DNA of 64,000 bases. Source: Evernia prunastri (taxonomy: Eukaryota; Ascomycota; Lecanoromycetes; Lecanorales; Parmeliaceae). The notes under the pieces were generated by a model. It did no database searches. It saw only the letters and a list, made by a program, of their open reading frames with translations, and had not been told where the DNA came from. A program made the position numbers and the translations under genes. The DNA lies in contig NKYR01000003.1 in NCBI GenBank assembly GCA_003184365.1, positions 124,001-188,000 on the forward strand, read 5' to 3'. The stretch's first letter is position 1; each line of letters begins with the position of its first letter. Of this stretch, positions 45,342 through 57,052 are shown piece by piece.

Positions 45342-48300
45342 ATGACAAGCATTTCTCAGCCAGTCCTCCCACCGCAAACACCGAGCAACGCATCACAGGT
45401 AGCGCCAGCGCATTCGCCATCAGCTTCGATTTCGGCAAGCGGTAGGGCACCGCCTCAAGCCGCGGGTACGGCTTCTGCCACTGCCAAAACCAGCTACGCC
45501 AGCGCGACCAAGAAGACCTTTTCGCCGTCGTCTGCATCAGGCACATCAACTCCAGCAGCATCGGCGGTCCAAACACCTGCACAACATGGCAAACCTGGCC
45601 CCAACTCACCGGTGAACGGCAGGGTGGCTATTCCGCCTGCTGTTCCGACAGTGAGTGCATCGGCAGTCGTCAATGGAAACACACCCACCAGCTCCAATTC
45701 AGGGGTAGGCGATCACAATCGTAAGCCTTCCGTCACAATCAGTGCTGCGGGCGCATCCGGATACATGCCGAATGGCGGTCCGGTAGCAGGAAAGCCAATA
45801 GGCGGGAGTAACATACAATTTGGGTCCCATACCGCAGATGCTTCATCAGCCGCGCAGAACGCAACGCCGCAGCCTAATCAGTCTACGAATTCTTTGGCGG
45901 TCAACACACCATCGAATCCGCGCGTGACATCACCCCAGACATCACCGTCACCAATTCCACAACCACCTGCAAGCGGCGGCGGCCGACCTCCTTCCAGTTT
46001 GCATGGTAATAATACTAGCCTTAGCTTTGGTAATTTTGGGGGTGCTGAAGCAAATGTGAGTTCCCCTTGCGTTTCGTTCGTAGCGCATCTCATTGACGTG
46101 ACACAGCAGCAAATGAGACCGCCCGGTGCACCTCAGGGTCCTCTTGCGCCTGGTGCACAACCTAGTCACCTTCGTCGCGAGTCATCGCAATCGCAACATA
46201 GTGACATGAGCAATCATGCGATGCCTCCTGCCGGCAGAGGCGGATTCCCCTCTCAAGGCGGCCGAGGAAGAGGTAGCTTCCAAGGTCAATATCCTCAACA
46301 AGGCATGGGATTCATGCCCCCACCTAACTCTAGACCACCCCCAAGCCAGCCACGCAATAGCCAAAACATGACTCCATACCAGGGTCAGCAGAATCGAACA
46401 CTCGCACCACCTTACCCAAACTCGCCCCACCAAGGCGCTCGCAGTCCAGCTTTAGCAAATTCGCAGCCGGCTCACCCACAGCCTGGTCAGGTTCCAATGT
46501 CAAGCCCTCAAATGGGTGGGCAGCAACCATATGGCTATCCCAGTCAGTATGGTGGATATCCCCCAAATATGGGACCCCCACAAGTAAATCCTCAATCTTC
46601 TTCATCTGCAAAGCGCACCTTTCCTAGACAGCAGCGTTCAGGACCCAATCACCGCCGGCCCTCGTACAAGAATGCTGCTCCATTACCCCTTGATCTCTCT
46701 CCTGCCACCGGTCAATTTGAACAATTTCTGACATCGAGACAACAACAGGGTCAATATGGCTATGAGTCAGGTTTTATGGGCTACTACAATGTGTTCGGAG
46801 TGCCGGGCATGCCCCAACAGCAAATCCCTCCGAGCTCTCCCCGACCTCCACATCAGATGACCCCAGGCCCTCAACCACCGCAATACCACCCAGGCCAGTA
46901 TAATAACCAGCAACAACCATCACCCATGTCACGCACGTCCTCCGCAATTTCACACAGTGATCGGCCCAGCTCCAGCATGGGTAGACCGCAAGGAAGCTCA
47001 ACTCCCGCAATGAACAACGCAGCTGCAGCTAACCGTCACGCTAACAGCCCAGCGCCGAAGGTCACAAACAACTTCCAGATTCCTCCGAAGAAAAAGAGTG
47101 CAGGCATCGTCATTAAGAACCCCAGCAGTGGTGATGTCGTCACCTTTGAAAAATCATCTGCGTCACCCGCGCCGTCCAGCAAGTCCCCTGCAGTTGCTCC
47201 AACGCCTACGCCTCCCCCTCGTGCACCAAGTCACACTGATACTCAGCAGCCTCGAACAGAAAACAAGAGTGTCAAAACGGATGACGAGAAGCGCAAAGAG
47301 ATGAGAGAGACGATTGCCAAGAAGATGGAGGCAGACAGAGCGGAAGAGCTGCGCAAGAAGAGCGAAGAAGAGTCCAAGGCAGCTCAGGAAAAGAAGGACA
47401 TCGAAGACAAAATCCTCAAGGACAAAGAGGAGGCTGATGCCAAGCAGCGAGAGGCTGCTACGGCTCAAATGGAGGCCGAAGAGGCTCTGAAGAAAGACAA
47501 GGCGGAGGCTGAGGCGGCTGCGAGTGCTGCTGCCAAGGCGAAAGCAGAGGCCGACGAAGCCGCTGACAAGGCTCGCAAGGAGCAGGAGCAGGAGGACGAA
47601 TATGCTCGTATGGAGGCTGAATTTGCCGAGATGGAGCGTAAGGAAAAAGAAGCCGAAGAGCGGTATGCGGCGAAGAAGAAGGCCGAGAAGGAGGAAGCTG
47701 CACGAAAAGAAGCTGAGGCCTTCAAGATGGCCGACGAAGAGATGAAGAGAGCAGAGCGAGAGGCTGAAGAGGCTGAAGAGGCTCGGTTGAAAGCGATCGA
47801 AAATTCTGAGGGTGACGACTCGCAAAAAGAGCGAGTGGATATGTTTGCTCAACTCAAGAAAGATGGCTCCGCAACTCCTACGAGCGATGCTCCAACTACT
47901 GCAGAAGAAACACCTGTTGATAGTGGTGTTGCCACGCCCGCATCAGATGCCCCAGCTCCTGCCCCTCCCTCGAAACCAGCAGCCATCAGTGGAAAACAGA
48001 AGCCGACTACATTAAAACTTAATACTACTAAACCTATTGAGCCAGCTCAGCCTAGCGCCCAGCTCCTATCTCTGAGATCCGCTCGGCGACTCATGTCTAT
48101 CAACGATGTCTCGTATCCTGCCCCTATCAACTCACCTAATCCGGCATTGAACACAGGAGCGCCAACGGGGAAATTGCGATACAATAAGGAATTTTTGTTG
48201 CAGTTTCAACGGGCTTTCGTCGAGAAGCCATCCGAAAACTGGACGGAGAAGGTCAAAGAGACCGTGGGTGACACATCAGAGCCTTCTTCTGCTCGTACTC

Positions 48301-50288
48301 CTGCACGAGGTGGAGGCGGCGCCGGTGTCATGATGACCGGACGACAGCCCTCGAATAGAAACCCATTGCCTCCTCAAATGGGAGCCTTTGCTCAAGGAGG
48401 GAGGACTCTGCCTCCCAATACCACGTCGTCGCAGCGCTTTGAAGCAGCCACTGCTAATCGCAATGCACAACCCGCACGGCCAACCATGCAAAATCCATTG
48501 GCGGGTTTTGTCTCACGGGGTCCTGGTGGTGGATTCCCTACGCCGGCAACCAGCAATAAGGTGGACCGTACACCATCTTCCACGTCGCTAAACCATCCGA
48601 ACTCGCCACGCAATGCGAGCCAACGTGGCGGCTCTCAACGCGGCAGTAGGGCAGCCACCCGACGAGAAGATCCCAAGGACAATAAAGCTATGCCGTTGAC
48701 TGCTGGTGTCAATCTCAAGCCTATCGAGGTGACTGCTTCCGGCTGGAAGCCTCGCTCCGTTGGTGGCAACGCTACTGGCATGGCTGGTCCAGCACCGGGA
48801 GGTGATGGCCTCCTGGCTCCGGACGTTGTACAGCGGAAGGTCAAGTCTAATCTCAACAAGATGACTCCAAACAATTTCGATAAGATTACAGTCCAGATCT
48901 TGGACATCAGCTCCCAATCCAAAGACGAGTCCGATGGCAGAACCTTACGCCAAGTTATCCAGCTCACGTTTGAGAAGGCCACTGATGAAGCACATTGGGC
49001 GGAAATGTACGCGCAGTTCTGCAAGCGTATGCTTGAATCCATGAGCAATGAAATCAAGGATGAGAACATTCTTGACAAAAAGGGCGAAGTCGTCCATGGT
49101 GGTGCCCTCTTCCGAAAGTACCTGCTCAACCGCTGCCAAGAGGAGTTCGAGCGTGGCTGGAAACTGGATCTCGGCGATAAGCCAGAAGGGGAGACGGAAG
49201 AAGCAAAGATGCTGTCTGATGAGTACTACAGAGAGGCTGCCGCCAAAAGACGTGGTCTTGGACTTGTACGATTCATAGGTGAGCTCTACAAGCTTGGCAT
49301 GCTCACGGAACGCATCATGCATGAGTGTGTGAAGAAGCTTGTCGATTATGAGGGGATGCCAGACGAGGCAGAGGTGGAATCACTGACCAATTTGTTGAGG
49401 ACTATCGGGCAGCCTTTGGACAGCACGGTCAACGGACCTAAGATGATGGATGCTTACTTTGGGAAGATCAACGAGATGATCGTAATTGAGGGACTACCAA
49501 GTAGATTGAGGTTCATGCTAATGGACATTGTTGATCTTCGCAAGAAGAATTGGCACTCCAAGGGCGGTGTTCTTAAGGGCCCAACGACACTTGAAGAAGT
49601 GCGAGCTCAAGTAAGTTCCTTGGCGGTCATCTCTTCCGGGTTTAGCTAAACTCCATCTAGGCTGTTCAAGCGGAACGCGAGAAGGAGACCCAACGGCAGC
49701 AAGACAGCTCCCGAAGGGGCGGCGGCGGCGGCGGTGGCGGCGGTCGCCTACCCATGGGCCGCGGCGACGCCCGAAATTTCTCAGGCGGAGGTCAGTATGG
49801 CATGATGCCTCCACCTAACACCGTTGGCATGGACGACCTTCGAAGATTGGGCAGCAGAGGTGGTTCTCGCCAAGTCAGCTCTCAAGGCCAACCTACCCTT
49901 GGTCCTACTTCCATGTTCGGTAATCCAAGAGGATCGAATACTCGAAGACCAGGAATGGCCGGTGCTCAGAAAGATGACTCTGGTGCGTCAAGTCGAACAG
50001 GTACTCCGCCAGCTCAGAAGGAGAAGAGGGAAAAGGAAGAAAAGGAAGCCGCGAAGTCTGCAAATACATTCAGGTAAGTCGCATCAGCTCTACATATATT
50101 CACCCAACAGTATCTAATCCCATTACAGTGCTCTGGCAGGGTTGGAGTCCTCAGAAGCCGCCGACCCAGCCTCTCCCCCGTCCACCTCGCCAGCAACCGC
50201 CAATGCTCAACCAGTTGAGCGCCAACGGGCCGGGTCACTCAAGGGCCAAGAATCGGCAGAAGGGAGCAAGACTGCCGAAACATCATGA
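45342..50288 (+). CDS. Eukaryotic translation initiation factor 4G
   Basis: Exons 45342-46055, 46107-49610, 49661-50073 and 50129-50288 give 1596 aa. A further GT-AG candidate intron, 46584-46748 (165 nt), keeps the frame, so 1541 aa is the alternative. The N-terminus is a long Ser/Pro/Gln-rich region with RG motifs. A charged coiled-coil stretch follows (about residues 625-820). An eIF4E-binding motif YNKEFLL (consensus YxxxxL plus hydrophobic) lies near residue 929. The MIF4G domain spans about 1150-1400 (NLNKMTPNNFDKITVQIL, FIGELYKLGMLTERIM). The tail has RGG repeats and Ser-rich sequence. eIF4G scaffolds cap-bound eIF4E, helicase eIF4A and poly(A)-binding protein in cap-dependent initiation. 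One gene serves both yeast paralogs (TIF4631/4632). Confidence 0.93.
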
Positions 50289-51819
50289 GAGGCCCCCGGC
50301 TTCTCGAATTTCCACCAAATCTCCAACAGTGGCATAGCGGCCGCCACACCTACTCACACATAACACTTCCGGTCACAGTTCGAGCGCTCAATGATACCAG
50401 CATTTGCACCACTTCGGTAGACTCTTCTAAAAGTCCCTTCTTTCACACTACTGTCGGGCAAGTCGTTTACAGGCGCTCGGCAAATAAAAGAAAGGATCTT
50501 GCATCTTGCGTATCGGTACACGAGCTTCATGGCTCCTGGCTACTTAGTAATAGCCACGACCTCTCATTTTCCCTTTCCTTTTTTACAATCCAAGCTGGGA
50601 AGCATCAGCAGGCTCACTCGAACAAGATTCCCCCTCCCTCAAGAATAGCTTGCTCACCCACCTGCTCGTGGGGATGGTAGCGACTGCTCGACCCAGCATC
50701 GCAACGACAAAGGCACGCATAGCTCGGGGTGGACAGGGAGGGTTAGAGAGACCTGGCGATCAACTCCAGTCGATTCCCACAGGATTACTGCATTGCAGGT
50801 TGGCGTTGGTTCGTTCGTGCATGTTTTACTTACCAAATAAACGGAACGGTTACCTCCTTTTAATCATGTTTGTTGTAGTGCCTGCGGGTGTTCAGGGGCA
50901 TGTAAACATATTTATTCAGCTTCAAGTAACATCAATGCTATGACCGGTGAAACCGCTTTGTTTGATAAACGACTACAGTGGACGTGGCTGCGGCTGAACT
51001 TGTCGTTCTGGGAAATGGGGTCGCGTAATGCACAACACGAGACGTACCTCGTTGGCTTAAAGAATCAATGCCTCTGGGAAACGGGGGACGGTCCCCGATT
51101 CTGAGGGGTCTCTGCAGGCTCTGAACGACGGCATACGTGGCCCCAAACGGCAGTAACGAGGCAGTAAGTAGGTGTTTTACCCTCCCATTCTCATATCATC
51201 CTTGGGCTTTGTGCGCGATTCACTTTGTCATTGAAGAATGAAACGCCATCGGATAGGGAGGGTGTTGAAAAACGGCCTCACCCCGAATTTGTGGATTCTA
51301 AACCTTCAACGCTGCCATGGTCGAAGTCCTGCTGGGGATCCATAGCGGTTCCAACTAATTTCCTACTCACGAATGACTGCTTCTGACACTTTCCTTGCTT
51401 GCTCCTGGTACTCTACGGTGGGAGGTCATGGATTGGGACGGGGGTTAAAGGATTGGCAGTAGGCATCCATGGTTAGTTCTGAGCCATAGATGCATGTAGG
51501 TCACATTGAGAATTTGTTGGAGGGTTGGCTAAAGTAGCTGGGGCTTAGTCAAAGTCACATCGTTCATGTTCAGCGGGCGAATAATGTAGCCAATTGGTTT
51601 TGCTTATGATATGCTCGCTATGTATCCATAAGCGTAAGGTAGCCAAAGACTTGATCGCGTGGGCGACGGTAACAGTGCTGATCCTTGGACTGTGACACTC
51701 TGTAATTGCGAATCAACATTGAGCCCAGCTTTGGAGCCGAGAAGACATGGGTGGACGACTAGCTTTTGGGGATATCATGCTCAAATATACCGATGGACGC
51801 TGCATTCATTATGCTCTAA
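50289..51819. other. Convergent intergenic, 1.5 kb
   Basis: Between the eIF4G 3' end and the 3' end of the minus-strand RRM gene. Short frames overlap out of phase. A small GC palindrome GGGGGACGGTCCCC lies near 51082-51095. No gene supported. Confidence 0.4.
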
Positions 51820-53173
51820 TCACCGGAAACCACGGCCACGAGGGCGAGGGTACATGTTGTCGCTATACAACCGTTGATCGTTTCGAGGCCGACCACCGTC
51901 TCTGTCTCTGTCGATGTACGACCTGCCTCTGCCGTAGTCACTTGGCGCATCATAGCGACCCTCTCGTCGATCATCTCGTCGATCATCCCGCCGGCCGTCT
52001 CTGCGGTCATCACGTCTATCGTCTCGGCGGTCAGAGCGTGGAAGGTCTGGTCGTGGAGCATCGAAACGTGGGGCGTCAGAATTGGGAACCTCAGAGACAA
52101 GAGCATCGGAGCGAGGAACATCCATATCCACGTCCATTACATCCTCGCCTGCGTCAAAGCCATAACTGCCATCCTGGAACTCGGGATCTGCTCGTCTTCT
52201 GTTGCGGTCCGATTGCTCTCTTTGAGTGTCGTATGAAGGCGCTGGGTCTCGGGTAAGGTCGACACGAGGTGCTCTAGGCTCTACAGGCGTCTTGTGAAGA
52301 GGAGCCGACGCAGGGGAAGGTGTAGGTCCTCCTACTTTCATGTATACGTACAAAATACGACCGTCCGCCTGAATGCATACATTAGCTCGAATATGGGAAT
52401 CTTTTGCACGTTTTATCATACCTTCTTATTATTGAACGTTGAAATGACGCTCTCTGCACTGTGCTTCTCGGCGAAGACCATCTCGGCAACGACGGTCGGT
52501 GTAGAGCTTATGATCTTGCAACTCTGCATCTCACTTCCGCTAGGTACCATAGCAGACTCGATGTCGGCAGCTGTAGTTCCAGGCGCAAAGTTGCTGCCAA
52601 CTACCACATATGGACCTGCTGTCCCTCGTATGCTTATCTCCTCACCTGGGCCACTGGACACCACGCCGTTGCGTGGTGATTGAGTCACAGCAGTATTGTA
52701 GAGTAGATCATCTTTGGCCTGACGTACCATAGGGTTCCCTCTGGGTGGTCGAGTGATGCGCGGTGATCGATCATGACCCCAAGTACCCTCAATACTTGGG
52801 CTCGGCTTTGGGTTGGATGATGAACGCTGAGATGCCTTATCGTCTAGTCAGCACCCTGCACCATAGCACCAAACTTCTTTTTCATCCAACATACTTTTGC
52901 TACCCCAACTCTACTTGCAAGGCTGGGGCCAGCGCCAGACTTGCGACTGCCATTGTTTGGAGCGTTGTTGCTTCGGCCTCGACCAAATATTTCTTCTGCG
53001 AGCCTCTGTTTCTCTCGTCGCCCTTCTCCAAGTATGTCGTTCGCAAGTTTCTCCTGCTCTTTGCGTTGACGTCCTCCCCGAACGTCAGCACCACAAAGCG
53101 AGGCTCGAAATGCTCAGAACTTACCAGCTTGGATGATATCGTCAAATGAGACGGCTCCATGATTTGCCGCCAT
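51820..53173 (-). CDS. RRM protein with Arg/Asp-rich tail
   Basis: Four exons on the minus strand encode 388 aa: 53173-53125, 53058-52895, 52826-52422 and 52368-51820. The first acceptor is the AG in CAAAG at 53060-53059; the neighbouring CAG breaks the frame. The N-terminus is helical and charged (FDDIIQAEQEKLANDILG). The middle (about residues 120-215) reads as one RRM-like fold: GPYVVVGSNFAPGTTAADIE, then a variable loop and ESVISTFNNKKADGRILYVY. The C-terminal third is full of RRDDRR repeats and ends in an RGRGF box, so it binds RNA and is likely nuclear. This recalls mRNA-export or RNA-processing adaptors (Yra1/ALY-like layout), but the RNP motifs are weak. The exact function is unknown. 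Confidence 0.8.
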
Positions 53174-53563
53174 GACTGCTATCAGCTTTTAATTACCCAC
53201 AAAATTTGCGCATCTCGATAGTCCCTTCGATGTCACGAGTAAGTTTCGTTGTGGACGAAGTTGCGTGACTGCAAAAGAAGTACGGAGCTTGAGCTTCAAA
53301 ATGGAAGTAACAACGGTATCACGCCTGTCTTAGCGCGTATTTACATTACGGCCGTACCTGACCTTTTCAATCGAACTCCCCTCCCTCCATCTTCCATTTC
53401 CATCTCCATTTCAACTTTTTCAATTGCTTTTATACCCTTTCATTTGCATTGTTCAACGGTGTCGGTGTTTTGGTTTGTTGCCTTCTTGGATTTTGGGTCC
53501 GATCACATTCAATTCGTCTCTCCACATTTTCAAGCTCCATCAGCGTACTGTGGAATCAAAGCC
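53174..53563. promoter_or_regulatory. Divergent promoter region, 390 bp
   Basis: Separates the ATGs of the minus-strand RRM gene and the plus-strand disordered protein. A T/C-rich tract (53375-53460) lies close to the plus gene, as in many fungal leaders. The upstream frame from 53249 is open and in phase with the plus gene, but it is low complexity. Confidence 0.45.
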
Positions 53564-56500
53564 ATGGCTTCTATTCGCAAAAAAATAAGTATGGCGTTGG
53601 GCCTGAAAGGTGAAGGGTCACCCTCCACAAGCAAAGCCAACAGTATTGCCATGAACAGAGGCTCCATTGACTCTGGCTACCACAGCATGATCGCTAAGCC
53701 CAAAGGCGGAAGTGAAGGCCCTTCAAGTCAAGTAAACACTTTCGTAAACTCGGACGCGGAGAGCTCTCCAGAACGTTCGCCGAAGAAGCTGCACAAAGCC
53801 ATCTCGACGCATTTCTCAGGAGTAATGCAGGCCTGGTCGAACACCGTCCGCTCTACGACCTCGTTCATCTATCCCTCCGCTGGCGAGCCCGAGCTGCCTT
53901 CAAGTGAATGGGCTGAATGCGAGACACCCAAGAAAGAAAGCCACCGGTCTTCCATCATGTCTTCTGTTCGGAGGCGGAAGCAACATTTCACTCCACGGGC
54001 ATCAGATGCCAAACCCGAGGCCCTAGAAATGCCGCAATCGCCCGTACCAGCAACAGAGCAGAAGGTACCGGCACTTAACGTGGAAATACCCAATCCAACT
54101 TTCAGTTACGAGTCTTTAGGAAAAGCCTCCATCTCCACAGGGTCACAATTGCTTGCCGGTGTAAAGCTACCTGCAGGACCAAACAATTTGTGGCCACGTC
54201 CTACCAGATTGACTGTTGACCCAGCCTCGAGTAATGACAGACAGAGAACTCTGCACCCTGTCTCCTCGAAACTCGATGATCCATACATCGAACAAGGGAA
54301 TGGGCTTCAGCATGATTTTTTCTGCGTGACCTCAGCATCAGGATTTGCCTTGAAGTCTTCATCTCCAAAGACAGACAAGCTTTACTCGAGTGACGACAAA
54401 GGATACCTTTCAGACGTAGAAAGTAATGCCGATATTTCTGAGTCTGATGGACTAGGCCCAACCTGCCTGAAATATGTACCACCAGGGTCACCGGAGGCTA
54501 GAATCAGCTCACCATGCCGCCATAAGGATCCGGTCGAGTCTCACATTCGCGTTGCGCCGGTAGCATCTCCATACGAGAGCTCGATCCCAGCTCGGGCGTC
54601 TTCTTCAGTGCCAACGGAACTCAAGCCTTCGAAGCCGGAGTCCTTAGACGGCGCTGTCCAACGGACAATATCGCTGCGTTCCCCTAGTCGCGCGTCCAAC
54701 TGTCAAGGTGCCAGCCCCGAAGAAGGTCTTAATGCTTTGTTGCCGTCGTACGATGATGCGATGACGTCGAAATCACGCTTGCTCTCCAAGCGGCTGCCGT
54801 CTGATGTCTATGACGGTAACGCTCAGCGTTTAGAGTCGCCCATGGGCTATCGAGCTGCGTGGAAGCGTCACCTAGCCAATCGCGAGAGAAGGTATCAGAA
54901 GATTTTTGAGGCCCAAGACACAGAGTCTGATGGGGATATGGGACCTGGATTGGAGTTAAAGAGATCGCCCTGTAAGACGCCAGAGCATTACGTAAACGAA
55001 CTGGGGCAGAGTGAGGTCAACCTTGGAGAGCCTGAATCCGCACCAGAATATTCAACCGGTGCTCTACGCTACGCTGTTGAGGCTATCCAAAGGCCGGCTT
55101 TTCCGGTTGGCGATTTGGCCTACGCTGTGGAGGCAATTGAAAGGCCATCCTTTACGACGTTCGATCCTCTAGAGACGATATATCAACAACGGCCCATGTT
55201 GAGTCTGAGTAACACGACCGACAAGCAAGAAACCTTACAGGTTTCTGACCCTGAGGGAATGTCACTGTCGCACGTGCATATTCCTTCGTCACCACCTGCG
55301 GACTTGTCTCCCTCACGGGTGGAACTCCCTTCGTCTCCAGAACTTTTCTCAGTCGACACTCCAGCAGCTCCGAAGTACACTATAATGAGTATGACATGTA
55401 CAGACGAAGAGCTTATGAGGTTTGGAGCAGGTAACCTTTACGGGCAGAGCATCCGTCGATCCTCTTTCGGTTGGAGTAATATATCTACAAATTCCTCGCC
55501 CGAAAAACAGTCCGGCATGGCAGAAGAGTCCGGTGAAGCTGGCCTGAAAGCTGGAGATCTCCACCTTCCGACGTACTTGCCACAGTCCTCTGAGATAGGG
55601 TGGATGGGAGACGACGCCAACGGAGCTGGCCAACAAGCTACAGATACTTTCGCCCCTACATACCTCTCAGATGTAGTGCAGACCAAGCCTGCAAATGACA
55701 AGACTGACGCAGGTGATCTCACAGCTACCTCCCTTTACACTCCAATCCAAAAGGAGACGAGCCACGGTACCTACCGTGAACAATTAGAGGCCATTCCCTC
55801 ACTGCCAAAGCCTCGGTTACGGAACGGTACTCCTTTAGAGCATAAGAGGACGGTATCAGCCCTGAGCGACGATACAGACGATAGCTGTGCGGCTACGATG
55901 CATAGCCAATCATGCGATGCTCATCCACCATCCCCAAATCTCGATGTCCGATCAAAGCCTGCGCGTCGCACATTAAGAGCCACTGATGCAGTAGCTATCT
56001 ATGGAGATGAGCTAACACGCATGGCCGGACCAGCAAATGCTGGGATTAACTCTTCCCTACCATCGCCCTTTGATGATCCCAGGGACCAAACTGGCAAGAT
56101 TGGATCGAAGCTTTTCTCTCCCAAGTTTTTGGAGTGTGCAAATTCCTCCGATGAAATTGCTCAGGTGACGTGGCCAGAGCAGCATGACCTCCAAAGCCTA
56201 TCGCCAAATACCAATAGTAGCACAACTTTTCAAAGCAACAGCAACACTCCGCAGAAGACGCTCAATGCGGCCAACCTGCCGAGCTCTGTCTCACCTTCTG
56301 GTGTCGCCTCTAGGAAAGCTCGTCGTAAACTAATGAAGACTTCCTATGGTAGGGGAACCATTCCATTGGCTGATCGTACAATGAATCCCCCAAACTTTAT
56401 CCTGGAGACAGATGTTAGTCCCCCCAAACGTGAATTTGACAAAGACAGCGCCCTCGAGATAACGCAAAGTACGCTCAGTAAAAGCGCTAGGATCGCAGGA

Positions 56501-57052
56501 GACAGTGTCCAGAAGTCGAGTCCTAATCGCCATTTCAGCAGGAAGAGCCGCCATGTCAGAGATCAGACATCCCTTGAAGAGTTCACTGAGATCGTCGGAA
56601 GCAATGTCAGGTGGCTCGATCCCAGCACAAAGTCCAAATCGAGCAAGGGGAGCTCCGGCGGTAAAGGAAAAGCAGCTGCAATATTGCCCGTGATGTCGAG
56701 CCCTCCTAAAATGAAGATACGTCGAGCCAGAGGTAAAGCGTCGACTGGCCAAATCCGTGAGAATGCAGGAAACGCGTTCAAAGTATCACAGTCACACTTT
56801 GAGCCCGAGTTCAGCATCCAGCATTTCAACTCAATGAGTGATGTTTCCCGTTCGTATGCCAATCAAAGATCAGGTAGCACCTCTTATGCTGGTTACGAAA
56901 TGGATAGCGTCTTCCATGCAAATCCTTCGGAGGATTCCCACCACAAATTAGACGAAGACATTCAGCAAGACAGCGACAAGAAAGCTGGATTCTTTGCTAG
57001 CGTCGACGAGACCATTGTTAACGATGATGGATCAGACAAGGAGGCTTCGTAG
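53564..57052 (+). CDS. Large, mostly disordered hypothetical protein
   Basis: A single exon of 1162 aa from the ATG at 53564 (MASIRKKISMALGLKGEG). The same frame is open back to 53249, but that part is hydrophobic and T-rich like a leader. I recognise no catalytic domain. Ser/Pro/Asp-rich low complexity dominates. The only ordered-looking parts are the basic N-terminus, GYRAAWKRHLANRERRYQKI (about residue 428), and a duplicated 20-residue unit (LRYAVEAIQRP and LAYAVEAIERP, about residues 500-535). Basic patches near the C-terminus (SRKARRKLMK, KMKIRRARGK) suggest nuclear import. It could be a regulatory or signalling scaffold in the nucleus, but no function can be assigned. Confidence 0.75.
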   Translation: MASIRKKISMALGLKGEGSPSTSKANSIAMNRGSIDSGYHSMIAKPKGGSEGPSSQVNTFVNSDAESSPERSPKKLHKAISTHFSGVMQAWSNTVRSTTSFIYPSAGEPELPSSEWAECETPKKESHRSSIMSSVRRRKQHFTPRASDAKPEALEMPQSPVPATEQKVPALNVEIPNPTFSYESLGKASISTGSQLLAGVKLPAGPNNLWPRPTRLTVDPASSNDRQRTLHPVSSKLDDPYIEQGNGLQHDFFCVTSASGFALKSSSPKTDKLYSSDDKGYLSDVESNADISESDGLGPTCLKYVPPGSPEARISSPCRHKDPVESHIRVAPVASPYESSIPARASSSVPTELKPSKPESLDGAVQRTISLRSPSRASNCQGASPEEGLNALLPSYDDAMTSKSRLLSKRLPSDVYDGNAQRLESPMGYRAAWKRHLANRERRYQKIFEAQDTESDGDMGPGLELKRSPCKTPEHYVNELGQSEVNLGEPESAPEYSTGALRYAVEAIQRPAFPVGDLAYAVEAIERPSFTTFDPLETIYQQRPMLSLSNTTDKQETLQVSDPEGMSLSHVHIPSSPPADLSPSRVELPSSPELFSVDTPAAPKYTIMSMTCTDEELMRFGAGNLYGQSIRRSSFGWSNISTNSSPEKQSGMAEESGEAGLKAGDLHLPTYLPQSSEIGWMGDDANGAGQQATDTFAPTYLSDVVQTKPANDKTDAGDLTATSLYTPIQKETSHGTYREQLEAIPSLPKPRLRNGTPLEHKRTVSALSDDTDDSCAATMHSQSCDAHPPSPNLDVRSKPARRTLRATDAVAIYGDELTRMAGPANAGINSSLPSPFDDPRDQTGKIGSKLFSPKFLECANSSDEIAQVTWPEQHDLQSLSPNTNSSTTFQSNSNTPQKTLNAANLPSSVSPSGVASRKARRKLMKTSYGRGTIPLADRTMNPPNFILETDVSPPKREFDKDSALEITQSTLSKSARIAGDSVQKSSPNRHFSRKSRHVRDQTSLEEFTEIVGSNVRWLDPSTKSKSSKGSSGGKGKAAAILPVMSSPPKMKIRRARGKASTGQIRENAGNAFKVSQSHFEPEFSIQHFNSMSDVSRSYANQRSGSTSYAGYEMDSVFHANPSEDSHHKLDEDIQQDSDKKAGFFASVDETIVNDDGSDKEAS

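Noticed and set aside
47163..47852. 229-aa open frame on the minus strand
   Set aside because: Antisense shadow of the Lys/Glu/Ala-rich coiled-coil region of eIF4G; Leu/Ser-rich artefact of GAG and AAG codons read backwards.
51820..52256. Plus-strand frames opposite the RD-rich tail
   Set aside because: Antisense shadows of the RRDDRR repeats of the minus-strand RRM gene.
53249..53563. In-phase upstream extension of the disordered protein
   Set aside because: Contains a pyrimidine-rich leader; the ATG at 53564 starts a more typical basic N-terminus and is the better start.
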